Positions 1-13,100 of a stretch of DNA of 64,000 nucleotides are shown here, piece by piece. This DNA comes from Astropecten irregularis. Taxonomy: Eukaryota > Echinodermata > Asteroidea > Paxillosida > Astropectinidae. A program made the translations under genes and the position numbers. Where the stretch lies: the NCBI GenBank assembly GCA_963971285.1, contig OZ020249.1:6944001-7008000 (forward strand), given 5' to 3'. The notes under the pieces are model-generated. The model ran no database searches. It was given only the letters and a program-made list of their open reading frames with translations, and had not been told where the DNA came from. The stretch's first letter is position 1. Each line of letters opens with the position of its first letter.

Positions 1-269
1 TAAATTTCACTCAGTTATTTTGTTCAATTATTGGCCAAGTAGAAACACTCTTTTCATAATTATACTTAATCTAAAAAAAAATATCGTGAAATCCGTCCGA
101 AACCGACCGACGATCGCATTATAAAATCAAAGACGTAAAAACATTGCCCACACCGCAGAGAAATACAGCCTGGTATCCGCGTGCGTAATAGCCACAGTTT
201 CAAAGCAAACGTAGTTAACGTACATTGTGTACGTGCACCAGCGAAAGTCTCAATCAGTACATTACACGT

Positions 270-490
270 GCCGTGGGCTTGCGCGCGGTCCGAAGGCCTA
301 CCTCAGCTTTTGGATCGCGGCCGGTTTCGTTCCACCGTTACGGACGGTGGCTCAAGGCCGGCCGGCTCGGTACAGAGTTTCGCCGTGGGCTTGAAATGTA
401 TGTTGCGCTCGGTCAGTACCTTTTTGGATCGCGGCCGGGTTCGTTACCGTATACGGACGGTGGCCCACAGCCGGCCGGCTCGGTACAGAT
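270..490. repeat. GC-rich two-copy tandem repeat
   Basis: Two imperfect head-to-tail copies of about 110 bp. Each contains TTTTGGATCGCGGCCGG, a GGACGGTGGC block and GGCCGGCCGGCTCGGTACAGA. The stretch is far richer in G+C and CpG than the surroundings. Reading frames across it show no recognisable protein, so I treat it as repeat. Confidence 0.6.
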
Positions 491-1594
491 TTGTAGTAAG
501 AAATGGTGGTTTTCCGATGGAATATTGCGGTGATATTTTTTAGGAATGTATCCTCACTCACTGTCCTAACGGGTATGAGCATTTTTGGTGTAATTGATGA
601 CCGGATATATTTTTCAGTCCACTGTTAATTCCGACCACTGCGCGATCTGTGATGAGGTGGATGACCTTTTTTATTTCTGTTTGATCATGGATCGATTGGG
701 TCGGCGCCGAGTTTGTGACTTGCTAACATTTTGTCTGTTTGTGGGACCATTCATGAAGGAAATCATTTGAAAATCTTAACAATTTCCTTCAGTTATCAGT
801 AGCAGCTTGACATGGACAAACAATGTGGACTTAAAAAAAAACCTCCTCCCTACTGTATGCGATATGCGTGTACATGTACACGTACACGTACATCACAATG
901 CACAGCGCACGTGTTATTCTGGGAACACCCTCCATAGGGCTGCGAGGTTGAGTTTGAAAGGTGGAACAGCCAAAACGGCATTTCGCGTGACGTAATTTGG
1001 TCGAGATGGCACACTGCGCACTATTCAAAATGGCCGATTGACGGCGAACGGAGGGAATCTCGACACCTTCGGTAAGTTTTGGGTCATTTTTTCTGAATAT
1101 AATGATCTTTCGATATTCAAAGTGGTTTTATATGACTCATTGATAAGTACCAATCAGATCCATGTAGTCAGATTTTGTGTTTGGATTTTGGAAAGAGGAA
1201 AACTAAGTGGAAACGTACTTCAGGAGTTGGCCAAAAAGTTTTTCTCCAATGTTTGAATGCACTTCTTCGTAATCCTAAGGTCCCAGTCCCCATGTCAGAC
1301 CTAGGGTTACGATCATCGCAACTATAAGTTGTACAGGTTTTAAGACAAAAAGCTGCCAGAATTGTTTAATCTTAGTATGTATACGGTACTTCAAAGAAGG
1401 ATTATTGTCTGAGGAGAAACTAAGACTCGACAATGAAAGTCGTGCAGAACACGATTTCTGCTTCTTGACAAAAATATTTGGAAAACAACAGTTGACAAAC
1501 TAGTTTGCCAACTTCCAACACCTCGGGAGCTAGAATGGATTGTCACCCTCAAACCATGTGATATTTGTATAGGCCTAGGCCTACTATAGCTATC

Positions 1595-1794
1595 NNNNNN
1601 NNNNNNNNNNNNNNNNNNNNNNNNNNNNNNNNNNNNNNNNNNNNNNNNNNNNNNNNNNNNNNNNNNNNNNNNNNNNNNNNNNNNNNNNNNNNNNNNNNNN
1701 NNNNNNNNNNNNNNNNNNNNNNNNNNNNNNNNNNNNNNNNNNNNNNNNNNNNNNNNNNNNNNNNNNNNNNNNNNNNNNNNNNNNNNNNNNNNNN
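1595..1794. other. Assembly gap (200 N)
   Basis: A run of exactly 200 undetermined bases, a round number typical of a scaffolding placeholder of unknown true length. Nothing can be said about the sequence inside. It lies downstream of the ADCK5-like gene and does not interrupt any coding exon. Confidence 0.99.
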
Positions 1795-2433
1795 CAATCG
1801 ATCGTAGGGTTTCGAAAAGGCCCAAAGTATGACATCAAAAGTACAGAGGTATATTAATATATTTGCACATAGTTACATTTGTAAAAAGATATCACTGTTA
1901 GTTGTGGTATAATGAGATGGTTCCAGTCTAAGGAAAACTCTGACAGAACATGGAGGAAGAAGGACAGAATATATGGCTCGATATTAACAAAATACTTTGC
2001 ACCATTTCATCCATACAACTATATAATGACCTAATTGCAGCCCAAATATTTACAATGATATCAAGTTTGTATCTTAATAAATATTGGGACACTGGCTTTC
2101 AAGTTTTTAAAACATGCAAGGGGTATAATTCTCCACGATGCTTGGTTAATCCTGTACAATATTTGTGACATGAGTTCTAAAATATGCGTATAATTACTTA
2201 AGTTACATATGACAAACAAATATCAAACTAAAAGACGAAGTACTACTGTATATGGTACTTTATGAGGCTGACTTTTAAGTAGAAATTTTGCTTCAATCCT
2301 TTTCTGTACAGAATGAGGTTCAGGAAGACTAAATGTGCGTTTTGCATAGTTTCTGAAATCATAACCATAATCACTATGATGAAAGACAAGACATTATGTT
2401 AATACAATTATACTCTTTAAATAGTAATCAACT

Positions 2434-2796
2434 AAAGGTAGTATCATACTTTGGTAACACACCAAAACATAAATCTTCACAGATTTACCTATGACTTACA
2501 GGGTATAAAGATTGGGATGGTAAAAACATACCGTTAACATTTTTCTGTCTGAAATGCTGTATTTATCCAGAAAAAAGTAAAACCAGTGACCAAAATTATT
2601 TTTGATCTTTTAAAGATCAAAAATAAAAGAGAAAAGACTTAAAGAAATACTGTGGTCGTTTTTCACTGTTTTCTCAAAACGTGGGCACCGTATGGGACTG
2701 AAATTTTCACAGATGACTGTTACTGTATCTGTCTTGATATTTTTGCCCATGAATCTGCATTTCTTTGATAAAAACCAAAGTATGATATTACCCTTA
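2434..2796. repeat. Family A TIR repeat
   Basis: Non-autonomous element with terminal inverted repeats AAAGGTARTATCATACTTTGG. The interior carries GATCTTTTAAAAGATCAAAA, a small palindrome, and a block CTGGATAAATACACCATTTC. No coding capacity. Confidence 0.8.
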
Positions 2797-3083
2797 AGTT
2801 TCCATTCTGAGAGATGGTTAATTTTGAATATGAAAATTCAAGTTACAATTCTTGCAAAATATCAGTATCTATTCGGGCAACAAACTTATTTTACTGCATG
2901 ATTTGTTTGAATTAAGAATACCAACTTCAATGGCAGTGGTCTTTCTAATAGAATAACATATTATACATATTAATTGATCTTTCTTGCAGCTGCTGATTCT
3001 TTATAATTTATCTTCTCTGTATTATAAGCATAATTTCCATCTATGTTTATAACAACCTGAGCGACTCTCAATCTAAGACTTAA

Positions 3084-3563
3084 GCCCCTTTCACACCGGG
3101 CCTTACGTACAGTTGTGTAGCGCTGCGTAGGGAGTACCCTGCCCTACATTGTTCCTACGCTGTTCCTATGCTAGTCTACTCTGGCTTGCGTAACAATACA
3201 CCGAGGAGTACACGAGATGTACGCACAAAATGAAACATGTTTGATTTTTTTGCGTACTCTTGATGTAGAGCACTGGACACCCGAAGTACGCAGTCTTTAC
3301 GCAGGTCTACGCAATGCTACGCTACTGTGCGTCATGCCAATGCAATAGTACCCTACCCTGCTTCTGTTATACACATCCCTACTTGCCTGTACGCCAATTA
3401 TATTATTCTGGTGAAAATGTGATACTTCATTGCGGGGTACGCAACCATAAGCCATTGCACTACGTGCATCTTCGTAGGCCCATCTTGAGAACGCAGCTTT
3501 ATTTTGGCGTACACGATACGCAGCACTACGCAACTCTACGTGGCCCGGTGTGAAAGGAGCTTA
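3084..3563. mobile_element. Fold-back element, CTTTCACACCGGGCC ends
   Basis: Arms AAGCCCCTTTCACACCGGGCC ... GGCCCGGTGTGAAAGGAGCTT. The interior is rich in TACGCA/TGCGTA motifs, making both halves largely complementary. Confidence 0.75.
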
Positions 3564-3823
3564 AGACTTCAAAATAATGACGTAGAATTTCCTTGTGAAA
3601 ATTTCTACAGTTGCCTGAAATATTTCCTAGAAAACACAGCAAGCAGAAAGCTTACTTTCCTGTAGTAAGCCGATTATTTCCACAAGTGCATGCGCTGAAA
3701 TCTTTTGTCACCAAATGTCTGACTCGTGAATATTATTAAGTAGACCATGTGAAAACATACTACAAAATGTATCAACATTTTGGAAATCAAACACATTTTG
3801 GGTTATTGAAAAGTGAACAAAAT

Positions 3824-3899
3824 TGACTGGAGCGGGATTCGAACCGGTGACCTCCTGAATACCGTACAGGCACTCTACCAACTGAGCCATCCAGCCCTA
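3824..3899 (-). repeat. tRNA-like repeat (pseudo-tRNA)
   Basis: Minus strand reads GGCTGGATGGCTCAGTTGGT ... CCGGTTCGAATCCCGCTCCA with a good acceptor stem (GGCTGGA/TCCAGTC), D arm and T arm. The anticodon stem has a mismatch and position 33 is not U, so I call it a tRNA-derived repeat, not a tRNA gene. Confidence 0.6.
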
Positions 3900-4047
3900 T
3901 GTTGGCGTTGACCCCATTACTCAATTATCTTTGTTCGTTTGGCAGTCAGAAGCCATGAAATTCAGTAAGTTTCCCTTGTGGTTATTTGATGATTACCGGG
4001 TACATTTTGGGTTAAACTAAACCTTCATCATGCAGTTGCTTCGTTGA

Positions 4048-4174
4048 TCACAATGGCTGCAAGCTATCCATTATTCCTCGTCTACTGTCGGCTGGTCCCC
4101 TGTTCATGGTCCAACCAAAATGAAGCATCACCTTCATGACAAAACTCGTCACTGAATTCAGAAACTGATCAGAT
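4048..4174 (-). CDS. ADCK5: ADCK5-like terminal exon 14
   Basis: Follows acceptor CATGTAG, completes the split arginine codon of exon 13, and runs 41 residues ([20 protein letters not shown], then on to SLQPL) to TGA at 4048-4050. The sequence itself is weakly conserved, as in the family. I chose it for its phase, its acceptor, its length compared with the human C-terminus and its amphipathic helix character. Confidence 0.72.
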
Positions 4175-7100
4175 CTACATGAGAAACAAAAGGAGTATCA
4201 ATGTCAATATTTGATGGATTTGTTTCCATCCATTTTGTTTAACCCCCTTCAGCCCGGGGAGTATCCATAGCAGCCCCACGTCATATTCATGATTGCTTTG
4301 TTATTTGCAATGAAATGTTTTGAATGGGGGCATTGTCTGGAACAAGAGGTTCTGGGAACCTTTATTATCCAAAACAATCCGCTCATTGTGGTACATTCAC
4401 CCCCATAATTTGCATATGAAAAGATCTGCATATTCGAGTTGACCGCAATATCTGAGTTTCGAACATCTGGGCGTGAACGGATTAGAGTCTGCCTTGAATT
4501 CAATCTTTTGTGCGGTGCTATTCACCCAATGCATGCCTGCATTGTTTATGCCGAGCTCCCTGAACACAAAGCCTGGCCAGGGCCCAATTTCATGGAATCC
4601 GTTACGGCCTATTTTTGTGCTTACGGGCTCTGCTATAGGTGAAATCTATTTTATGGAATCCGTAAGCAAGACTTTCGGTTAGCGAAGAATTTCTAGGGTA
4701 ACCATGATCATTTTCTGTTGTATGCATTCTGCACAAATTCTTTGCTTACCATTACCAAAAAAGAAACTCTTCCGTGAAATACGCTATAAACTGTAACCAA
4801 AAAAACTCTGCTACCGTATGCGATTTTTTGCTAATGGTAACGGATTCCATAAAATTGGGCCCAGATGACCTCTATATGACCGGTGGCTGATAAATAAACC
4901 TGGGCTGAAGAGGAATAAGAAGTGAATATGAGGACATAATAAGTGACGAGAAGTCGCATCCTCACCTTAGAGTGAAATCATAGATGAATTGATTCCACAG
5001 CGTCTTCATACTTCCAGCCAATGATCTGTCATGTGATTCATGAAACATGGCACCTGCAGCACTGACAAAAGAAAAATCAATATCCAAATCATTATCGATA
5101 CATGTTATTACCGGTGAGTGAAAAGCAAAGCCGTCTTTGCCCTAGAATCAGAGCGGGGGTTGATTTCATGAAGCCCTACGATCGATCGTAACTCGAGTCA
5201 CGAAGGATAACCCATCGTAGGGGGCCTATCCCATGTAGGGCTTCAATGCATCATAAGTCCTACGATTGATAGTAAGTTACGAAGAGTTTGGTGAAATCGA
5301 CCCCAGGACCCTTTTCCAAACCACGGCTCCGGCTCCGGCTCAGGCTCAGGCTCAGGATCTGGCTCAGGCTCCGGCGCTGTCATCCATACGCTGAAAATAC
5401 ACGTTGCAGCTTTTCATTGATGCTGAATCTCTGATTTCGTGTTCAAAATAGAGTATCTACTTCCGAACCGCAGCCAAAAGCCTCTATTTTGATACCTGTT
5501 ATTTAAAAATGGATTCATGTAATGGAGCCGGAGCCAGAGCCGGAACCGGAGCCAAAGCCAGAACCAAAGCCGGAGCCAAAGCCAAAGCCGGAGCTGGAGC
5601 CGTAGCTGTAGCTGTAGCCGTAGCCGTAGCCAAAGCCGGAGCCAGAGCCGAAGCCAAAGCCGGAGCTGGAGCCGGAGCCATAGCCGAAACCAAAGCCGGA
5701 GCCGGAGCCAAAGCCGGAGTCGGAGTCGGAGCTGGAGCCGGAGCCGAGGTTTGGAAAATGGCCCAAGCACCCTCTAGGCTTGGCTGAAGGTATTTGAAAA
5801 TGCCTCACAGGGATAAGATTGACCAATGATAACAATATCTGAATACAACTGACAGGGGACATAACAAATCTAAAAAAAAAACCAATACTTTTGTACACAG
5901 CCTGTGAGGGAAAAAAAAAATCTGAAATCCAAAACGAGAAAATCTGAAATCAGATAAAAATCTGAGAATTCTCATCACGGTACTTACCATCTTCCCATGG
6001 TGACGAGATAATTGACAGGTTGGCCGAATGTACGATCAATGGAACGAACTGTATTCATATTTCTGCAACAGCAACAAAAGACCAAATAATATGAAAATAT
6101 TAGATTGAGGAAATATGGTTTCAAACACAGAGAACAACCTGATGTAAGTCACTAAAGAGGAATCAACGTACAGACCTTCCTGTATCTGTATTTCCACTAT
6201 TCCTGAAGGTAATATCATACTTTGGTTTTTATCAAAGAAATACTGATTCATGGGCAAAACTATCAAGACAGATACAGTAAAAGTCATCTGTGAAATTTTC
6301 AGTCCCATTTGCTCACGTTTTGAGAAAACAGTGAAGAACAGCCACAGTATTTCTTAAGTCTTTTCTCTTTTATTTTTGATCTTTTAAAAGATCCAACAGA
6401 TTTTCGGTGATTGTTTTATTAATTTCTGGATAAATACACCATTGCAGGCAGAAACATTTTAACGGTATGTTTCTACCACCACCATCTTCATACCCTGTAA
6501 GTTATACGTGAATCTGTAAACATTTCTGTTTGGATATGTTACCAAAGTAAGATACTACCTTTAAAGGTATAATACGTGATTGGTAAAGGTCACAGGACAG
6601 CACTCACACTTTGTCTGATCAAAAATGTACATAAAATAACACACCTGTGAAAATTTGAGCTCAATCGGACATCTGAGTCATGAGAAAATAGCGAAAAACC
6701 GACTCAATGTTTCTTATCAAACATAAAGAATGGTTTTGATCTTACCCCGAGATCTAAACTGTTTCGGTCTTTGTTTTACTAATTTCTGGATAAATACCGG
6801 TACACCATTTTTGGCAGAAATATTTTAACGGTATGTTTCTACCAGCATCATCTTCATATCCTTAAAAGTTACAGTAAATAGGGATGATAAAAATATCTGA
6901 AAACAACTGACAGGGGGCATAAACAATCTGAACTCTGAAAATCTCCTATACTTTTGTACACAGCCTGTGAGGAAAAAAAAATTAAATTAAAAATAAACAA
7001 AATCTGAAATCAAATAAAAATCTGAGAAATCTCATCACTGAGTAAATACGTAAATCTGTGGACGTTTCTGTTTGGGTATATGACCAATCCTGTACTGTAT

Positions 7101-10100
7101 CTGTTTTGTGATTCAATGTATACAAATTACTCTGTCAGTTTCAATTTACCCAAATGTTAAGACGCATCAGAGGCTAAGAAACCTAAAAAATTCAGACACA
7201 AACTAACTTCTGGGGCCAATTTCATAAAACTGTTAAGCACAAAAATTTGCTAAACATGACATTTCTGTTTTAATAAAAACAGGGTTAACAACAAAATGTC
7301 CATGTGTTGTGTATCACTTGTGATTGTCCTTTGGCTGTTGTTCGCTGACCATGAATATCAAATGGAATTTTCAATGGTGGTTTGTTTAATATTGGGGGAG
7401 ATATTTTGGTGCTAAGCAACTTTTTGTGCTTAACAGTTGTGTGAAATTGGCCCTTGGAAGTTCCTGAACTTGCTTTCTTACCTCAAGATTAGATAGAGTG
7501 ATTTGGGCAGTGACTGGACAAATTCATTGAGTCTCGCTCTCATCAAGTCCGTCTGAGCGGCATCCATATTGTGGAAATCCTTGGCCATCTTACGTAGCTC
7601 CTTGGATGGGACAATGAAGGTCATATGCAGACCACGACGTGCTCGCATGTTGATTGGACGTTGTGTCACCATCATTGCAAACAGCATATACTCTGGGTTT
7701 GTGGTAAGTCAGAAAGAAACGAACAAACGATAATCCAGGTTCAATTTCTGATGAAAAACAACAAGCTTTTGAGGAATATCTTGCTAGGATCAAAACGACA
7801 GGCCCTCCTAACTCTGTCATTTAGTCTTTGAGAAAGATCCTGTAAGGATCGAAACGTCAGGCCCTCCTAGCTCTGCCCATTATTAAGCCTTTGAGAAAGA
7901 CAATGCTAGGATCCAAACATCAGGCCCTCCTAACTCTAAGTGGCATTAGAGAAAGATCCTGCTAGGATCCAAACATCATGCCCTCCTAACTTTGCCCATT
8001 TAGTCTTTGAGAAAGATCCTGCTGGGATCGAAACGTCAGGCCCTCGTAAATCTGCCCATTAAGCCTTTGAGAAAGATCCTGCTAGGATCGAAACGTCAGG
8101 CCCTCGTAAATCTGCCCATTAAGCCTTTGAGAAAGATCCTGCTAGGATCGAAACGTCAGGCCCTCCTAACTTTGCCCATTAAGCCTTTGAGAAAAATCCT
8201 GCTAGGATCGAAACGGCAGGCCCTCCTAACTCGGACCATTAAGCCTTTGAGAAAAATCCTGCTGGGATCAAAACGTCAGGCCCTCCTTACTCTAAGCAGC
8301 ATTTGAGAAAGATCCTACTATGATCGAAACATCAGGCCCTCCTAACTCTAAGCGAAAAACAACATGTTTCATCCTCAAAATCAAATGGAAATAATTAAAA
8401 AACAAATACATTTCCAAAGACATAAGAAATGTAACGGGTACATTTCGGGAAATGTGTGCCACAGGAAAGCATACTATGAGAAAATTTTGTTTTTTATTTT
8501 TGGTCCATCACTGGGTAAAACATAGGGGGTTTATGAAACAGAGGGCTCAGGCTCCAGCTCCATTTCGTGAATCCATTCTGAAATAACGGGTATCAAAATA
8601 GAGGCTTTTGGCTGCGGTTTCGGAAGTAGATTCTCTGGTTTGAAAAGGAAAACAGAGCTTCAGCTTCAATAAAGATCCACAACGTATTTTTTCAGCATAT
8701 GACAGAGCTGGAGGCTGAGTCTGAGCCTGAGTCTGAGTCTGAGTCTGAGCCTGAGTCTGAGCCTGAGCCTAAGCCACTGTTTCGTAAACCCCCACATTCA
8801 TGATATTAGTTGAAATGGTTCACCTTTGACCCCTATATCAGCTGCACTTTGCTGCATAATTACTTCATCCTTCAAAATGACTGCACGCCAGAATTTGCCA
8901 AATGCAAGTCGTACACTGTAAAAAATGACAAACCAAAAATACATCTCAGTTTACTTCACAGTATCTTCACTTCAACAGGGTTAACAGAGTGGTTTCAAAA
9001 TGAACACCACTAACATGTGGTGCTCCCTTTTGGAGAAAACCATAGAGCTATATTAAAATTACTAGAGCGCTAGCTCTGCGTTCTCCGTGAGTAGACATTT
9101 TGAAGCCGTCCTGGGCGCTGTCATTTTGAATTTGAGTGCGTGTCTGTGGAACAAGAACACTTTGACTGGAATGCCTTTCGAAGAGTGTACTCTATATGCA
9201 ACGCTCAAGTATGCGCGAACGGTACCTAGCGCGTCTTTTTGACGCATGCAATCATTGCGTGACTGAAGTGCAGAGCGTGTGCGCGCACGGTCCTAAATGA
9301 TACGAGCATTTACCGAGGGTGTGTCGGATTTCGGGCGTATTTGGCTTCGATGACGCACCTGTATAGAACACAACGCAGTATGCAAATGAACGTATAAAAA
9401 ACGTACAAAATTGTGGGCTTTCCATAGGTTTGTGCACAAACATGGATGCGCCCAGTAGGCATCACTTTCTACACGGAGCTAGCGCTCTAGTAATTTTAAT
9501 ATAGCTCTATATATAGCTCTTTTTTTTGTCTTACGTCCTATATTTCTGTGGTTAATAAACAAGAAACTGACAGCGAGAAAAGACTTACTCAGAGGGAAGT
9601 TCTTCGTATAATCCGTGATCAAGAAGCACAAGTTTTGTTGTTCCATCTGATGCCTTCCGGACAAGAACTGCAATTAAATTATGCATAATAATATTAGTCC
9701 TCAAATTGATCCTGGTGATAACATTGGTACACATTGGTGAAGTATTTTACATATATATTTAATATATTCATATGTTCTGAGTGAAAAATGTGGCATTTGG
9801 AATTTCAAATTATAAAGATTTTCTTTTATCAATGAAGTCATTTTGAAGAGGATTTTTTTTAAATTAGCATTCATTTTCTTTTTTCTTTATCTTTTCTTTT
9901 TGGGGGAAATAGCAAGGAAATCTGAAAACTGTAAACAAATCTGGAGAAATCGTTTGCATCAGTAATCTGGGATGTGAGCGGCCACAACAAAAATCTGAAA
10001 ATTTAAAAGTTCCTATACTTTTGTACAGAGCAGGTATAGACCGATCCAACGGCACAATATACCATCCGACATTACTGCGGTGTCCCCTTCCTTTTTTGTG

Positions 10101-13100
10101 TGGCAACAAAAGAATGTACGCTCCGCTGCACTCTATCCTGCAGGGTGTAAATCAGGGGACATACACCCTGCAGTATAGAGTGCGGCGGAGCGTATTCTTT
10201 TGTTGCCACACAAAAAAGGACGGGGACACCGCAGTAATGGCAGATGGTATATCATGCAGTCGTATCGGTCTACACAAAAAAGCTGAAATTTTGAGTTTGA
10301 ATATAAACCAACAAATCGGAATTCAGATCATAATCTGAAGTCTCACATCCCTGAGTTTTGTATATAAACTTGTTTCAAATCATTATCCATATTTCATAAG
10401 TTAGTGACATACGATAATTGCGATGAAATTTTAAGAAGTTATAAATGAACATACTATTTCCCGGATGAGGATCGGCATGCACAAAACCAGTGCGGAATAT
10501 CTGCTCACCAAACGCCTCAATCAACATTCCATCAACCTATGAACATAAAAGATAGAAATTGTACATCATAAAACCAGCAGTAACAAACTCCATCTTCACA
10601 TCAGTTTAACAGCTTGAACATTACAGAGATAATGGCATCAGGTTATCTTTCAATATTCTTGTATGCATTTCAATTTCTCAATAAAGAAAGCCCTGAAGCA
10701 TGTTGTTCTATTAAGACTCAAGTCCATGCCCCGCAAAGAAGGAGTATAAAAGCAAAGACCAGAGGCCAATTTCATAGAGCTGCTTAAGTCCAGAATTTGC
10801 TCAAGTATGAAAAGTCTTCCTTGATCAAACAGGATTACCAGCAAAATTTTCATGTGATGTTTACTGTGTTTGACTTGTATTCGGCGATTGTTTGCTGAGC
10901 ATAACATTCACAAGGAGTTTTGGCTGGCATATATTTTATTCATCAAGGTGTTTGGTGCCCAAGCAAATGTTGGTGCTTAAGAAGCTCCAGTCCCACAACA
11001 GGAGTGCATAGCTCACATGGTAGAGCATTTGTATAAAGTCAGACATCTATAGGGGTTTTCACACTATCCAAAATCTCGGGGTTGGAACCGGATCGAACCC
11101 TGAGATTTTTTCAACCCTTTTCACAATTCAACATTTTCAACCCCAAGCCAACCTGGGTAGGATAGCCTAGCTGGATCGAAATCAACCCTGGTAGGGTGCA
11201 GGGTGGAAAATCTCAATCCGTTTCCAAACTGCATTTTGCGCCGTGATCTGTGTTGTATGAGCCGGTTCACCACAAACGTAGTGTGAATGTTGCGTCTCTT
11301 CGATCTGGTTCAAAAACTTGCCGGACTGAATCGGGGTGGATCCGGGTTGGTTTCAACACGGATCGAAAAGGAGATAGTGTGAAAAGGCCTAAAGGGTTCA
11401 ACTCTGAGCTCAGACAGAATGTGTTCAGCAGATTGCAAGACTTGTTAATAGCCCAGGGCAGGGATTTGAGCACACTCACCTCAGCAGGTTTGATTCCCAT
11501 GTCTCTGATTGTATCAACATCGGTGACTTTACAGCCTTGGGCAAAGTCCATCGTCAACACTCGCTGGAAGAAACATGTCAGAGGAATTCTGATAAGCATC
11601 ATATCACGTAGGAAACATCATATTCTTAGACAATCCAAAAGGGTCAAACTTAAATGGTCAATGTTTCGCTCTTACATGATTTTAATGTAGCCGGAACATA
11701 AATAAAACAATTTGGCCTTAAGAGGGCGCTCTATTGATGACATCTTTAAGGGTAGACATAGCTTCAAGGACACAATTACAGCTACGGCTATGGCTGTTGT
11801 TAAAGGTAATATCATACTTTCCTCTTTCCTCTTTTATTTTTGATCTTTAAAAAGATCAAAAACAATTTTGGTCACCGGTTTTACTCTTTTCTGAATAATA
11901 CAGCATTTCAGACTTTTTTAGACAAAATTCTAATGGTATGTTTCTATCATCACCATTTTTATACCTGTAAGTCATAGGTAAATCTGTGAAGATTTCTGTT
12001 TCGGTATGCTACCAAAGTATGATAATACCTTTAAGTTCTATCCACAATATCAGCAAATATACCCGTCAGCCCTTTTACTCTATAAATCTCTTGGTTTACT
12101 GGGTTTGGATTCAATGCACTTTGACCTTTAGCAAATTCCTACATTGATAATGAGCAGAATCCATGGCAACGGATTGTACCTTGCTTGTCAAATCCCAGTG
12201 AACCTTAGGGACGCAGACATACTTCAGATGTTGCAGATTGGCAGCACACCTCTCCGAGTTACGTCCCTCATTCTCAAAGTCCAACTCCTTGGCAAGCGGT
12301 TCCTTCATTTCCTGTTTCACAACCAAAAGTTTTAGGACAAATCAAACAAGTGCATCCATTTCACATAGATTCCTTCATCTTAAAGGTATAATACATGATT
12401 GGTAAATATCACAGAGCAGCATTCACACTTTGTCTGATCAAACATGTACATGAAATAATAAACCCGTGAAAATTTGAGCTCAGTTGGACATCTGAGTCAT
12501 GAGAAAATAGTGAAAACCCAACTCCTTCTTATAAACCATAAAGAAATGCAAATTAGGCTTGCCCTTCACCGACATGGATGAGCACTGTATACTCAGTGCT
12601 TGTGAGTGCACATGAAAAAATCACATGCTGGCTCAGGTGGGATTCGAACCCACAACCTAAAGAAATGGTTTTGATCCTACCCCGCCCTGAAATCAAAACT
12701 GTTTTCAGTCTTTGTTTTATTATTTTCTGGATAAATACACAATTTCAGGTGGAAATCTTTTAACGGTATGTTTCTACCAGCACCATCTTCATATCCTGAA
12801 ATTTATTCATAAATATGTGAACATTTCTGTTTGGGTATGTTACCAATCCTGTACTGTAAGCCAAAGCATGGACAGTAATGGGAGACTTTTGGAGAGTCAG
12901 AGAGACAACAGCGCACGCGCAAACCATGCTTGCGCAATTGTGAGCATGCACGCGTTGTATTGCGTGTGCGTGCGTGTGCGCTGTTGACTCAAGACCGACT
13001 CTCCAAAAGTCTCCCATTAAGACAGTTTCAATGACACAATCTTCGACTTACAGAAAGAATGAGATTGAAGTTGATCGTATTTGGATGCATCCAGTGAATA

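Larger units (their letters stand above)
1..4047. other. Region with no gene: repeats and gap
   Basis: Downstream flank of the ADCK5-like gene. It holds a GC-rich tandem pair, the N gap, a family-A repeat (2434-2796), a long fold-back element (3084-3563) and a tRNA-like repeat (3824-3899). A YY1-like AAAATGGCCG followed by a good donor (GTAAGTTT at about 1072) sits near 1030 on the plus strand, but no coding exon follows. No clear polyadenylation signal for the gene was found here. Confidence 0.6.

Noticed and set aside
1020-1080. AAAATGGCCG followed by GTAAGTTT on the plus strand, resembling a promoter plus first exon
   Set aside because: The ATG reads only two codons past the start before TGA, and no plus-strand coding exon follows anywhere in the window.
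3824-3899. Functional tRNA gene
   Set aside because: Acceptor and T arms are good, but the anticodon stem and loop break tRNA rules, and the unit recurs as inverted pairs and degenerate copies. A covariance scan would settle it.
5414-5898. Overlapping low-complexity frames (Leu-Arg, Ala-Pro, Gly-Ser)
   Set aside because: All arise from GGAGCC hexamers in a family-J element, in intron 12 of the ADCK5-like gene.
8007-8306. Plus-strand frame of five 20-residue repeats ([20 protein letters not shown])
   Set aside because: The 60-bp tandem unit is divisible by three, so an open frame is expected. Units outside this stretch are frame-shifted, and it lies in an intron.
7771-8352. CRISPR array
   Set aside because: Units are directly contiguous with no unique spacers, and the DNA is clearly from an animal.
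9062-9443. Minus-strand frames in the 9044-9512 and 46953-47425 segments
   Set aside because: Both segments are copies of one fold-back element; the frames are not conserved between the copies.
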